64,000 nt of DNA, taken from NCBI GenBank assembly GCA_022225965.2, contig JAKJXP020000019.1, positions 434,001-498,000 of the forward strand, given 5' to 3'. Shown in pieces: positions 35,033-46,700 of the stretch. The DNA comes from Diatrype stigma (lineage: Eukaryota > Ascomycota > Sordariomycetes > Xylariales > Diatrypaceae). How positions within the stretch are numbered: the first letter of the stretch is position 1; each line of letters starts with the position of its first letter. A model generated the notes under the pieces. That model was given only the letters and a program-made list of their open reading frames with translations. It made no database searches and was not told the DNA's origin. The position numbers were made by a program, and so were the translations under genes.

Positions 35033-36732
35033 TCACCCTTCGGAGTAAGCATGAATCTTGGAATCCATCATATCCTCTTTGACACGTTCTAGCAATTCGT
35101 GTACCCTTTGAGGCTCCCATCCTAATACCCGGGTGAAGAGGGCCATGCTCATGCTTTCGAGCCCGTTACTCATGTCGTTTCCGAGCAACATAGCAAGCTG
35201 CTTGTTGCGGCTACCCTTCATCCAGGGGTTGAGGCCGACGTGTTCTCTCGTCTCGACAATGTTCACGCACCCGAGCTCCTGCAGCCACTGGCTGTAATAC
35301 TGAGCATTTGTCCAATGGCGGCCGATTCGAGCAGCGGCTTCGATGATCTTCTCACCCCATTCTTTCAGAGCACAATTTTCGGGTGGTGGTGTTACAAACT
35401 GGAAGGGCATGATGGGATCGCGAAGCTCGAGGTAGCCGCCCGGCTCCAGTGCATCGTATGCCTGCCGGAACACGGCCCTCGGGTCCATAAAACAGGTCAC
35501 GATGGCACGCATGTGGATGAAGTCAAATTTCTGGCTGAAAGACCACTCATCCTCGGCATCGCATATCTCAAAAGATACGTTTGGCGGCGCACTGTAGACT
35601 AATGTTAGCCAGCGTATCATGTGCAGGCTAGAGCTTGCGCAATTGCGTACTAGGGAGGTTGGATTGGTGAAAGATCCGTTCCCAGCACGTTGGTTCCGGG
35701 ATGATCCCGGCCTTGGTGCATCAGTTGGTTAGCATCGCATCGGCTGCTTATATGGGCCGGCCATATGCATTCTCATTTCTCACCAAATTCGATCGCCCAG
35801 ACTCCCGTCCCAGTGGCAACGTCTAAGACATTGCTAACATTCTCGTCGATAGGGGCATGGTATAGTCTCCCCTCACTGTATAATGTGTATATTCGGTGTT
35901 GAAATTCTACAACCCCGCGTAAGCAAAGCACACGGCAACTTCCATGATCTGGCTTTTGATGTCCGGGAGAGGCCATACCTAATCTGTCTTGTTCGGTCTT
36001 ATTTTTTCGATATCAGCACAGTCATCAACCGGAACGGCGGGTATCCACGTGGGGGTAAAAGCCCAACCTCGTCATTGGGTAGCATATATTTGCCCTCTTT
36101 ATATCGATGATACGTTCTTCCATTTTCAACAATATGGTCGTAAATGCTCTCGGTGACGCTCATAGTGGATGAGCTAGCAACCCAATATGTTAACAGCATT
36201 CTAGAGTGCGTGGTCAAATAATCGCTGGTACTGTACTCACACATTGCTCATACCTCCCAGAGCGGAATCTCTATCCGAGTGGTACTAAATATGTTGAGCC
36301 GAATGGTTAGTTGGCTCAGGGATTTCATCTTCCGTAAACCTCCAGCCAGACAGGTCTCGAATCCAAGATATCAAAGGGGCAAGGCATGAGGGTGAATGGG
36401 TAGGATTTGACTCTGGCTGGCGTAGGTTGAACGAGAAAGCAGGCAAAGCAGGTGTCGATGTATGTGAACTGTGAATTGTGAACTGTGAACACACACAAGA
36501 GAAATTTTATTGGAATATCGAGGTATCACGGCATCACGGCATCGGCATCAGCATCAGCATCACGGTAGCACAACACGAAACTCACATCGATCTGCAACGT
36601 CGGCGTAGTCAGCATGCTTGCAGCATCAGATTGGTCGTAGACGGAGGCCGCGGGATGAGCTGCTGCGGGTGCAACATATGTGCCCTCGTGCGGGTCAGTA
36701 GGACCATCTGTGTCCATGTCCATTGGATCCAT
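35033..36732 (-). CDS. LaeA-like SAM-dependent methyltransferase
   Basis: Seven exons: 36732-36586, 36284-36241, 36173-36068, 35997-35979, 35906-35784, 35711-35651, 35591-35033. They total 1059 nt, 352 residues. The join gives NGRTYHRYKEGKYMLPNDE, then TEQDRLEFQHRIYTLYSEG, then the SAM-binding VLDVATGTGVWAIEF (about 132-146), NVLGTDLSPIQPP, and PPNVSFEICDAEDEW. This is the exact order seen in the LaeA/Mtf family of fungal methyltransferases. Exon 4 is only 19 nt, and intron 3 has an unusual GTTGGG donor. Both are needed to restore the conserved EQDRL block. LaeA-type proteins are nuclear and regulate secondary metabolism and development. This is one of many paralogs, so a global role should not be assumed. 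The N-terminal 50 residues are acidic and Ala-rich without a domain. Confidence 0.85.
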
Positions 36733-37754
36733 AATTGCGCAGGTGGATGGCAGTCGACGTAAGCCGTGGTCGAGCGAGCGAGAGATCGTGGCCTGCTGCG
36801 TAGCACAGATAGATACGAATGTGTATATATGTGTATATATGCCAAAACACAGAGCAGTTCTCACTTGGATATGGTGAGAATCAAAGACAGAGTTCAGATG
36901 TGTAGGAGAGAGGCGGACCGGCGAGGGTGAACGAATGGACTGACTGTCTAGGTACCCGGTAGTTAAAGGATTGTGTATAAGGGTTAAGGGTTAGGTAATA
37001 GCAAGCACTGTATGTAGGTTCTGTACAGAGGAGGTGGTTAACCACTGCTAGGCACGCACATAGCAGGACTAGCTCAACTAGCTAGGCTACCTATGTAGGT
37101 AAGGTAGGCACGGTAGGTCGGTCGATATGATGTATACGCGCATAGCGAACATCATAATGGTACCTAAGCACCTGGGCAGCTGCTAGGCAGTGGACATGAA
37201 TGGGGCAGGCGGCCGTTAGCCGATGCCACCACGGAGAAAAAGGCCCATTAAGTAAGCTAAAGCTACCTGCGCCGAGAATAATTAAGTAGGTACCAGAATG
37301 CGACAATCGAAGGAGGAGTCGAAACAAGATCATCGAAGACCCATTCCGAGGGCTGAAGGGGGGACCTTGGGAACCTTGGGGACCTCGGGAGGTTTTACAC
37401 CCAGAACGCTAAAAAAAGAAATAGTAAAAAAAGGAACTGGCTTGCAAGGGTTGGACACGTGTGGGAATCTGCATTATCCTGCACCACCCACACCAGGTTG
37501 TCTGTCAGACGGCCATCCAGCCCATCCAGCCAACCAGCAGCCATACATACATACCTAGGTAGTTACAGTCATACAGGCAAGCAAGGACAAGGATCACCAG
37601 CACGGCGGGCGGCGAGCGGGAATGTGCTTACTCTGCTTCCTACCTACATAGTTGCATCTTGCCTGTATTGTATCCATGTAGGTGTTTTAGTCGATGTGGG
37701 GATGCAAGGAGGAATCCCGATGCAACCAACCCTTCGGAGCCCATCTGCCACCAC

Positions 37755-37820
37755 CGTACATACATACGCAAGTACGTACATACATACATACCTACATGCC
37801 TACACAAATACACACATACC
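37755..37820. repeat. CATA/TACA microsatellite
   Basis: Interrupted runs of a CATA-type tetramer in intergenic sequence. Confidence 0.75.
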
Positions 37821-38619
37821 ATCCATCCATCGATCCATACAAAGTCCTGCATTCGATCCGAACGGACGTCTACTGTAGTTACCTTACCTTACATACATAC
37901 CCAACCTATGGCTCGCCATGGACAAGCTAAGCCTCCCCAACCAATCTGATAAACCCCCGGGCAGCCCTGGGGAGTACTGCCGAGACCCCTCTTTTGCCCC
38001 CTAAACCATGAACGAGTCCATGACCCCTCTGCCCCTCTCTATCCAAGATCTACCTCTGCGAACTTACCGGGTCCGTTCGGAGAGGCCGTGTGGTAAATGG
38101 CCCTTTTCGTTCGCTGCAAGGTAAGTAAGTGCCTAGTAGGTATGATAAGGAACATGCCGGTTTTGCTATACATGCAGACTGCAGAAGCAGTATAGGTAGC
38201 GAATCCGCCGTCGGTCACCCATGCATAAAGTACATACCTACTCGATCATGCTCGTTCGTTGGCATGTGAATGGAATCAGTCCTTACCGCCAATGGCTTCA
38301 TTTGCCTATCTAGGGAAGTACGAGAAGAGTAAAAGTCGTGGCAGTGGCCATGGTAAGGCTATCTGTCCATCGGCAGTAGTATAGGGACCAGCAACCTCTT
38401 TGATATTCTCATGTGGGCGTAAATAATCAAAGTTTTCCGAATGCTACCCTGCTACTTTACTTTTCTAAAAGCCTAGGAAAAGCTGTAGAGGCCACTTTAT
38501 CTGCATTACCAGCTACAGTTTAAGTGACATACTTGGGCCTACTTGGCATGGAACACTAACCATAGGTGACTCCATTCGTTTCCCGCCATGAGGCGTGCGC
38601 CACCGAGCAATATGTATGC

Positions 38620-38643
38620 ACCATCCCATCCCATCCCATCCCA
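38620..38643. repeat. (CCCAT)n microsatellite
   Basis: Nearly five copies of the pentamer, just downstream of the PC-esterase stop codon. Confidence 0.8.
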
Positions 38644-38702
38644 CCGGCGTCGCAGCAACAACTTCCTTACGCGATCCTCCTACTACCTACGTAGCTTTCG
38701 CT

Positions 38703-40236
38703 TCATTGGAACTCCAAGAGATCTAACCAATTCAGCACCATCATCGCCTTGACGAGATTGCCCCGCAGATCCATGTGGACTCCGTCGTATAGCGTCGCCT
38801 GGATGCTCATGTTCCACGTTCCCAGGTGATCGATCCTCCTGTTCGCGGCATCGGCCGCCATGGCCCTCTCGAACCCGACCAAGGCCTTGTTCCCCTGGGT
38901 GACGAGCCATTCGTCGGGCTTGCGCTCTCCTGCGGCGTTGGGTGTCACCAGCAGGATCGGTAGCTGGCCATCGCGGGTGCGGGTGCGGGTGCGGCCGCTG
39001 CGATGCTCCAGCGAGAGCCGGATAGGAGCGATAACAGAATCCAGCCAGGCGCCACATTGGTGCAAGTCGAGATTGTTCCAGAGCCCGTGGCCTAGGACAA
39101 AGGCCCTTGGTCGCGTTGTATAAGATGCCAAAGCCTCCTTGAGTCGGTTTACTTCCTCATCAGGGATAGGATATCGTACTATCTGCTCCACTGCAGAGCA
39201 TTGATTAGCAATAAAGGAGTTGAGCGACTCGTGGAGTTGACTCCTTACTTACTTCGCAGTTCCATTTGCCAGTTGTCTACTAACTTCGGGCAGTGGAGGC
39301 TAAGCTCGTCATGCTCAAGCACGTCACGGGTGCTATAGATACCTTGGACTGAGCAGCTCTGGACATCAAATTGGTTGTAGCAGAAACATTGGCGTCTGTT
39401 CCTCTCGGGTTAGCTGATACTGTTGACAGCGCCACAAAGAAGGAGGGGAGAAAGATTCAACTATACCGCTCATCGTCACTAAAGTTCTAATCCGTGACTC
39501 CGCCATAGCCAAGGTCCTCGCGAATCAGGACATTCTACGAAGAGGTTAGCAGTTGCAGTAGGAGCGAATAGGAGGCTATGGAGCGCTTCTAGAAGACGCC
39601 CGGGTTTCAAAATAAGGGGGGATGTTTTATACATGCCAAGGCACCAATGATATGTCTCAGCATAGAATCCCCCACTAGGACAACCTGGGAAAATCGATTC
39701 AGGATCTCGCACACCTCCTCGGTGTCGTGCCACCGCATGTCACAGCCTCGAGGAACGTAAGGTGCGTCCTTGCCAACTCGACCCCCGTTCGACATAGCCT
39801 GCAGCACGGAGCTCTTGTCGGGGCAGACGGGTCCAAATGGCCTGTGTAGGTCCAAAGACGAGATATCGCAACTACTGCCACGATGCTTGAACCCCGCAAA
39901 TGTATCTTGCGAATCATGACGGCGCGGTTCTGCATCGCCTCCAGGGGGAAATGTACATTCGCAAGATGGGCAGCTTTGCTTGCTCGGATCATATCGAAAT
40001 TTCCAGTACAAGATAACGGCCGCAAGAAATACACCGATAAGTAGAGCTGCCGATCTGCGTCGAGTGTTTCGGATTCCACCGAATATTAACGCGCGCGTTC
40101 TTCTGGAACGGAATAAAGGCGTCGGCTTGACCTCAGGGGCCGAGGGATTGGGGGCTAGGTCCTGCTGCTTGTCTTTGTAGGTCTGCGTAGGCCCCGAGGG
40201 ATACAGGAACCCGTAGATGACCCTAAAGAGCCCCAT
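38703..40236 (-). pseudogene. PC-esterase/SGNH acyltransferase-like membrane protein with in-frame TAG
   Basis: Four exons (40236-39637, 39534-39467, 39395-39253, 39190-38703) total 1299 nt, or 432 codons plus stop. A type II anchor lies at about residues 62-78. The catalytic GDS motif is VVLVGDSMLRH (189-191), and the partner DGVHM block sits near 406-410, as in PC-esterase/TBL-type enzymes that O-acetylate polysaccharides in the Golgi. The Cys-rich CFCYNQFDVQSCSVQG block is also family-typical. Intron 1 must use a GC donor (GCATGT) to stay in frame: IGAL joined to NVLIREDLGYGGVTD. Codon 216 is TAG (39489-39487), where a Trp (TGG) is expected before NFSDDER. Everything else is intact, so this is a very recent pseudogene, a strain-specific null, a sequencing error or a readthrough case. 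Confidence 0.75.
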
Positions 40237-42912
40237 GCTGTGTACTTGTCTGTGGGCTGATGTGAATCCACAGGGGGAGATGAAGCTGGGAACATGTTTG
40301 CATCAGTCGCCAAGTGCTGAGATTTTGTTTTTGAGAGGCAGTGGTGACCGCGACGTCATGGTGGCGCTGGAGACGTTGCTTTCTTTCTGCAGGAGCACCC
40401 GGTCTCTTGCTTCTAGCCGAGATTCCCGTGAGTCGGCTGCGCACAACTTGTGCTGGGATAATAGGTGATATACATATTTCCAGAATGGATCGAGCTTAAT
40501 TGCCCAAATTCGCGTATTTAACTTCATAAACCGTCATTATAAGCTACCCATGGTGAAGTACCCCTTTCTTCTACCCTTCGATATATGATGTCTCTTCGTC
40601 TACTTCTCTTTCTGCTGAGAACGCAATTACGGGATTTCATAGTTATTACACGTACACGGAATCGGATCGAAAGCCGCTTGGTGAATTCAGATGGTATATG
40701 GCCTCCATCCCTCAGTCATCCTTGGATCACGATGCCGACTAGCTCGCTATCAAATGATAGTCACTGATAGAATTCTGCTAGCCCAGGTTTTCAAGCCCTC
40801 ATCTCCTCCTGTCTCGTATCAAGCCACAAGGTCGGTGATAATATAACCTGTGGACAAGATGCAAGAAACATCGGCGGTATTGACATATGTCCTCATCCTG
40901 ATGACCCATCTACCTCGCGAAAGGGAGATATCTGAGCGCTCGAGATATACCCGCGCTTGCTTGCTTGCTATCTCGCTCGCCCACTAGTCCCAACTGGAAG
41001 TAGTCACAGTGTCTGCCATGCTATCTGGATTCGATGCAGGTTACATGAGACGAGTCAAGTCGACGTCGACGTCGCTTTCTGCTTGACCCGCCGGCTGCGC
41101 CCAGAGGCCCTGAGCTGAGCTATCCTGCCCTTCTCACCCCTGTTTTTCGAGCGATAGAAATGAAGCACTTAGGTAGGTATGAAGCCGTTCGGCCCCAGAT
41201 CTGCTTGCTGCCTGCCTGTCTTCCTGCCTAAGTAGCTACTTGACACAGGAGTATCCCAGAGCTGCCCGCGTTCGTCGCTGGGGTTCGCGGTGTCCCGAGA
41301 CCAGCCAGGTGGACAAGTATGTGTCCATGCAGCCATGCTCCTTCACTGGATCAGAAGGACCCAGGCACGGAGAGGGATGCTTCTGCAAACATCGCCGGGT
41401 GTGCTTTATTGAGACGGGCTGTAGTATTCCCGGTAACAGCAACAAGAAGATGATGAGTCCCCAGGAAGTATAATGGCGCAAATACCTGCTAGGTAATAGC
41501 CCGACCGACCCGCCTGTCGAGTGGCCTGCACACATCGGGCGGGAGCGTAGGTAGTCGGTATGTATTCGGTATGTCCCGCGCAGCACCGGCTAGAGTATCC
41601 GACGTTGGCACCCGCCGCAGGCATGGAGCCGGACCCGAACCGCGGGTATATGCACTACACCGACCCTGACACCGTCACGACGATCGGCACTAAGTATTGT
41701 ACTAGCCCGCTAATGAAGCCCCTCGGTCTGTGATCAGACTGTCGTTCTACATAGTACATACCTACGTGACATACGTACCTACACACCTACATGCGTATTA
41801 TGGTGCAACAAAGCGGACGTGGTGCCTGGGGAGTGGGTTCATGACAGCTCGTGTGTATGTTGCGTGTCTGTTGTGTTGTGTCGTGTGTTGTGCTTCGGTG
41901 CTACGTACCACGGTATTAGTCGGGACCGGCTCTCCAAAGGATGCTTCCGCGCTCCGAGCGATGCCGGGGGAGTCCGCTAGTCTAGTTCCAGTGCTACTTA
42001 TTGTGTACCTAATGTATTGTGTATGTAGTCTATACTACCATGGATGCAACTGTGTACCGAAGCTGCAAAGGTCTGACTATGTACCTATCTCCCTCCTGAG
42101 TAAATACTACCTGTGAAGGTATATGGTAATAATAAAAACCCCCTGGAGCAAGGAGGTAGCTCGGCATGTGCTACCACCTTACAATACAGTAAGTGCAGAC
42201 CCATACCAGAGTACAGGATTCCAACGCGCCAGGCTTGTGCTGCAGACAACCTGGAAAGACCAAGAAGCGATGAACCCCGCATTGCATTTATAGTAACACG
42301 CAAATGTAGGGGGTCGGCATTGTACTTACCAACATAGGGAGTAAGCACATATACCAGTTACTTGTTGGGCAGACCCTCATCGACTGGACACATAGGGTGC
42401 CGGGAGACACAAGATCTACTAGGCAGGCATGTATGTATGTAGGTGAGGAGTCACTAGTCAACAGCAGCAGCAATAGCAAATGCTGGTGGTGAGCCAGCTG
42501 TAATCGACTTTACTGTGCGAGTGTGGATGTGCTCCCTGAGCAGTGAGCGCTAAATCCTGAGACGGCAGGACGGATAGCCAGGCCTGTCTTGCCTGCTTAA
42601 TGCTGGTACCTATGCTGGTTATCACCTACCTACGATGTATGTAGGTGTGTATGTAGGGCTGAGATGCTCTAGTTAAACCCAGCCAAGACAGTCACGGCCG
42701 CTAAGTGGGCAGGTGGGACGCTATGCAATAACTATATCTTTGCCAGGGGCAATGCATGCAACCCTGCCCGCCACGTTGCGCTAACCTTCAGCCCTGTGAC
42801 CATCAAAACTGCAACTGAGGGAACTCCAACTTCGCCATCTCGTAGACTACTTGCTTTAGGGAGTGAACTACTTACAGTACGTGTACAGGTAGGTATGTAT
42901 CATGACAGACAG
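40237..42912. other. Intergenic, no gene seen
   Basis: About 2.7 kb. The left end should be the promoter of the PC-esterase gene. The rest holds short chance frames and scattered TACCTA/GTATGT motifs (41755-41800, 42428-42445, 42636-42658). Confidence 0.5.
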
Positions 42913-43744
42913 TACCTTAGGGCGCGGGGGGGTATTTTAAAAACGATAACTAGGGGGTCTTTAAAGCTGCAACACCAATTGCTATAGCAGAAGTACTTTG
43001 TTAATACCTTTCCAGACTGGAAACCCTTATGATGGTGCTTACAAACCGAAGTAACGATAGGTACTCATTATGTACTATACTATGACAGCCATTCCGGCTG
43101 CTTCAGGATTTTGGTGGCTTCAAAAGAGTTTTATTCGGCCGAAGTGTATTGCGAGCCAAAACGCTTTTAGGATCAGCTTTCCAATTTGGCTAGGCTGTAA
43201 GTGGAACACTTACCCGCTACTAAGACCTTATAGGTTGGAATAAGAAAGTTTCCACTACCGTGCGTAGCCTAATGGGTAATTGTGATTCCGTAGCTTGTAT
43301 GTATAAACCGTAGCCGTAACCGTAACAGTAAGCCTTGTATGTATAATGTAACCTGTAACCCGTAAACCTTAAGTTCAATTCTAGCAGTGAAAAAAAAAAA
43401 AAAAAAAAAAAAAATCTGGCTGGCCATTTGGCTGGTATATATAATATACCAGCTTAGTAATACTATTGTTCTTTTTAGGGCTAGCTCCGGTTCCGAAAAC
43501 GATGTGGTCACCTTGTTGGCAGCCGAAAATAATTTTCATTTCAAAATAGTTTTAAAGTCCAAAATCCTTATGTAACCAATACCCAGTTGCGACCGCAAAA
43601 CGATTTCTAAATGCAAGCCACTTTGAACGGCAAATACCCTTTAATTGCAACGGAGTGAAGGGAGCAATTTCACGGGAAAAGGAATTACCCTTAGAAAACC
43701 CTCCCAGAAACTGTTTTTAAAAGACCCCCCCGCGCCCTAAGGTA
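42913..43744. mobile_element. Non-autonomous DNA transposon, 832 bp, TA-flanked
   Basis: Terminal inverted repeats of about 45 bp start TACCTTAGGGCGCGGGGG at 42913 and are mirrored at 43744. The first 21 bases match exactly, then TTTTAAAAAC and a G-rich block match with a few changes. TA at both ends is the likely target duplication. Inside are a 25-nt A run (43390-43414), a hairpin GCTGGTATATATAATATACC (about 43431-43453) and short CCGTAAC-type repeats near 43305-43370. No transposase is encoded, so it depends on another element for movement. Confidence 0.8.
43390..43414 (+). repeat. Poly-A tract inside the 832-bp element
   Basis: An uninterrupted run of 25 A. Confidence 0.9.
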
Positions 43745-46700
43745 TAGTATGTGGACCCTCGTTGTTATATGGTTCTGCCGATCATATGGTCGATCAAGTC
43801 TTCATCAGGGGTTATTGTCGGCAACGAGCGGAAGGGGGAGGCGAGCGAACTCGCCAAGCCACTCACTTGCCACTTTGACGAGAGATGCATGGGAAAAACG
43901 CCGCCTACGCTACGCGACAGCAACCGAGAGCTGCTTTCAGAAGCGAGAGAAAGTGTGGAGTAGAGCCAGTATCAAATTCCACGGGGGGTTCTTATTACTC
44001 GAAGACATGCAGAGTGTATGCAGGTACAGATGAATACGGAGGCGGGATGGAGTCGCATTCAGCCCGAGGAGCCCCGGTTCTTGGAGTCCGTCAGATGCGC
44101 CACTGGGATTCTCCAAACCAACCGTATAGAGAGGGAGAAGAAGAAACGAATGAAAAAAAGGCTTGAGAAACGCGGCTCTTTGGCTCCATTGTGTCGATCG
44201 TGGCTGAAAGTTGGCGTTGGCGCATTCGAATAAAGTAGTGAGTGCCGTACTGGCATCTCCAACTGACGTCCAACGTCATATTGGGTCATCACATCACCAT
44301 ATCTCTTGGGTACGAGGTCCTAGATCGGTATTTCTCGCCCGTTGATGACTCTTCTGGAGCGAGAGCAGCTTAGATCAACTTCCAGGTTCAAAAAAAGAGT
44401 AGCCGAAAGTCTCGCCGTCGACGCAGGAACACTGATTGCGTGAGATTCTACTCCATCGTATTCATCGTATCCATTGACCCTGACAATGCGTGATATACTT
44501 CTCGGTGTGAAGAGAATCGAAAGGGCACATGTTCGTTATGCAGCGGGGCTTGACGTACGATGACTTGGACGAGTTCTGACCGACTAAGAGTTTGGAACAG
44601 AGCCTCCCATAGTACTTCTATCAGCACTCGAGTAACAGTCTATCGGAACCTCACGTGTGCCGTTCACGAAACTAGCTATTCTAAATAAGATATCAGCGAA
44701 GACAAGCAAGTTGAGATAAAGAAGTAGCCATCAACTCGATTATTCTGGCGGACCCCCCAAGTATAGCCCCATCTCAGGACACTGAAGAATAGGGGAAACC
44801 GCGTAGAATCCAGACAAATTCTAGTCTTTGATATACTAATTACTAAGTAATGAGATGAACCACATACTCAAAGCCGTTATAATGACTCATGAGTACCAAC
44901 TTCTTGATGGTTTGTCAGCAGCCAACTCCTCAACTAATATTACCTAGCAAAGTACAACGCAACATATGACCTCGAGGGTACGCGGGTCGGCGCCACAGAG
45001 GAGTTGACTGAGAAATTAATCCCCGTCCAGACCTATGATTTGCCAGCCCAACTGGCAATCACCCTGATATGAGTCAGCAGTATATCTTCTTCTTTCTTCT
45101 TCATCTCTCCTTTTGCTTTTGCTCGGCCGGCGGCGGGCCCATAGTTACGGCATAGTATTGTATATTCACCGAATCAACATCCAGGGGCCCTCAATTTTTC
45201 GATTGGGGTTTCTCCGAGTTCCCACTTGCCTCACCTAACCGCTTGGTTCAATGACAGCTTCGACTAAGCACTACGGGTGTTGGAAAATGATCCCCGAGTG
45301 AGTAGAAGCTTGGTTGGCGTCCAAGTCGCCGAAGTCTCGCGACATCCACTGCCATGTTCGCCGTGTAGAACCTTTTTTCTCTATCTTCGGTTTCCCCCCT
45401 TCGGAAACAGACGGTGACTCTGTTGTCGGGCGAGAACGTGACCTGCCGAGGCGGGGGGTAGTCGGACATATTGCTGCCTTATCATACTACCCCGTCCCAG
45501 CCAGCGGGGATCCCCTTGTGTAACACCAGGCGAGAAGAAGAGGGGAAGGAGGGTGAGAAGCAAGTCTGTGGAAGACTGAAAACGTGACGATAACCACGGG
45601 CGGTAGCAGCAAGGGAACTAGCTAGACCTAGAGGTCAATACAAATCCATTGGGCAGGTTGGATTTGGTGCGAGCGAAATCTCAAGTCGGGTCGGATCCGT
45701 CGACGATTTGGAAGGTTTCTCGACAGCGCGAGTAGTCTCACTTCGGCTTTTTGCAGCCGCCCGTGGGGGTTCGCGACTGGGATCCGCGCAAATGGATGGT
45801 GCTGGTTCTACTCACACTGGCCCGCCTCCTTCCTCCCCAATGGTTTGATGTGATACTTGCGCTTGGGCTAGCCCTGGCCTTCGCTTGATTGGTAGGAGAT
45901 TCTTCTGTTCAGATGAATAATCGGCTGGGGCCCAAGGGCTTACCCCCCCTCACCCCACGAACCCGCGCTTGATTGACTGCTCTCGAGGCAACCGGCTGCC
46001 TTGCGGGATATAAACGCGGGTGGGTGGGTGGTGTTGGAACGAGGTATTCAGGTAGCAGGCCGCAATTTGTGATGCTTCATACTCACCAAGAACCATTTCT
46101 GAAATACGTATTGATATTGATTTGAGTATTCCAAAGGGAGCTTCGACTTAGAAACTGAAGCCCTGGAAAACAATGTTCAAATTCTTGGGTTCGGTATGGA
46201 CCGATTAGCCAGCCAGTCGTCTACGATGCAGGTAAGTGCATGTCGTTGTCGGCGTCATGCAATTCTCGGCTATCTTGATCAATGTGATGTTGGCGGGTGT
46301 CAACGTGGCATACCCCGGCGTTGTTTCATACCCTATGCAGAGCTCACTGGCGTCAGAGCACGTTGAGGGAGAGCGAATGGCCCCCGTTTCAGAATCGCGG
46401 GAGGGGAAGGGAGGCTTCTTGGAGAATCAACCAACGTCATGCTTACTCGTAGCACCTGAGAGGAGGCCTTGAGGAGATCCGAATCAAACTATTGAGGTAT
46501 GATCTGCAGAAGACAGGTTGTCCAATTTTATCTTAAACTGGCAATTCTCATCATATAGTGCTTTTCCAACCTAGACAGTTCAGATGTGGCTGATGGAACT
46601 ACGTAGGTAGATGTGAGCTGTCTACCCCCTTCAGATAGTAGTAAGTGACGGAGTTCTCTTGTAAGGGGTATATGGAGAACCGTCTATCTAACCGCAAGGC

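Larger units (their letters stand above)
36733..38702. other. Intergenic with tetranucleotide repeats
   Basis: About 2 kb without a supported gene. It should hold the promoter of the LaeA-like gene at its left end. Simple sequence includes TAGGTA motifs at 37080-37120, CATA/TACA runs at 37540-37560 and 37755-37820, and CCCAT repeats at 38620-38643. Confidence 0.5.

Noticed and set aside
36977..36995. Short telomere-like GGGTTA run
   Set aside because: Fewer than three imperfect units, well inside gene-bearing sequence; chance is sufficient.
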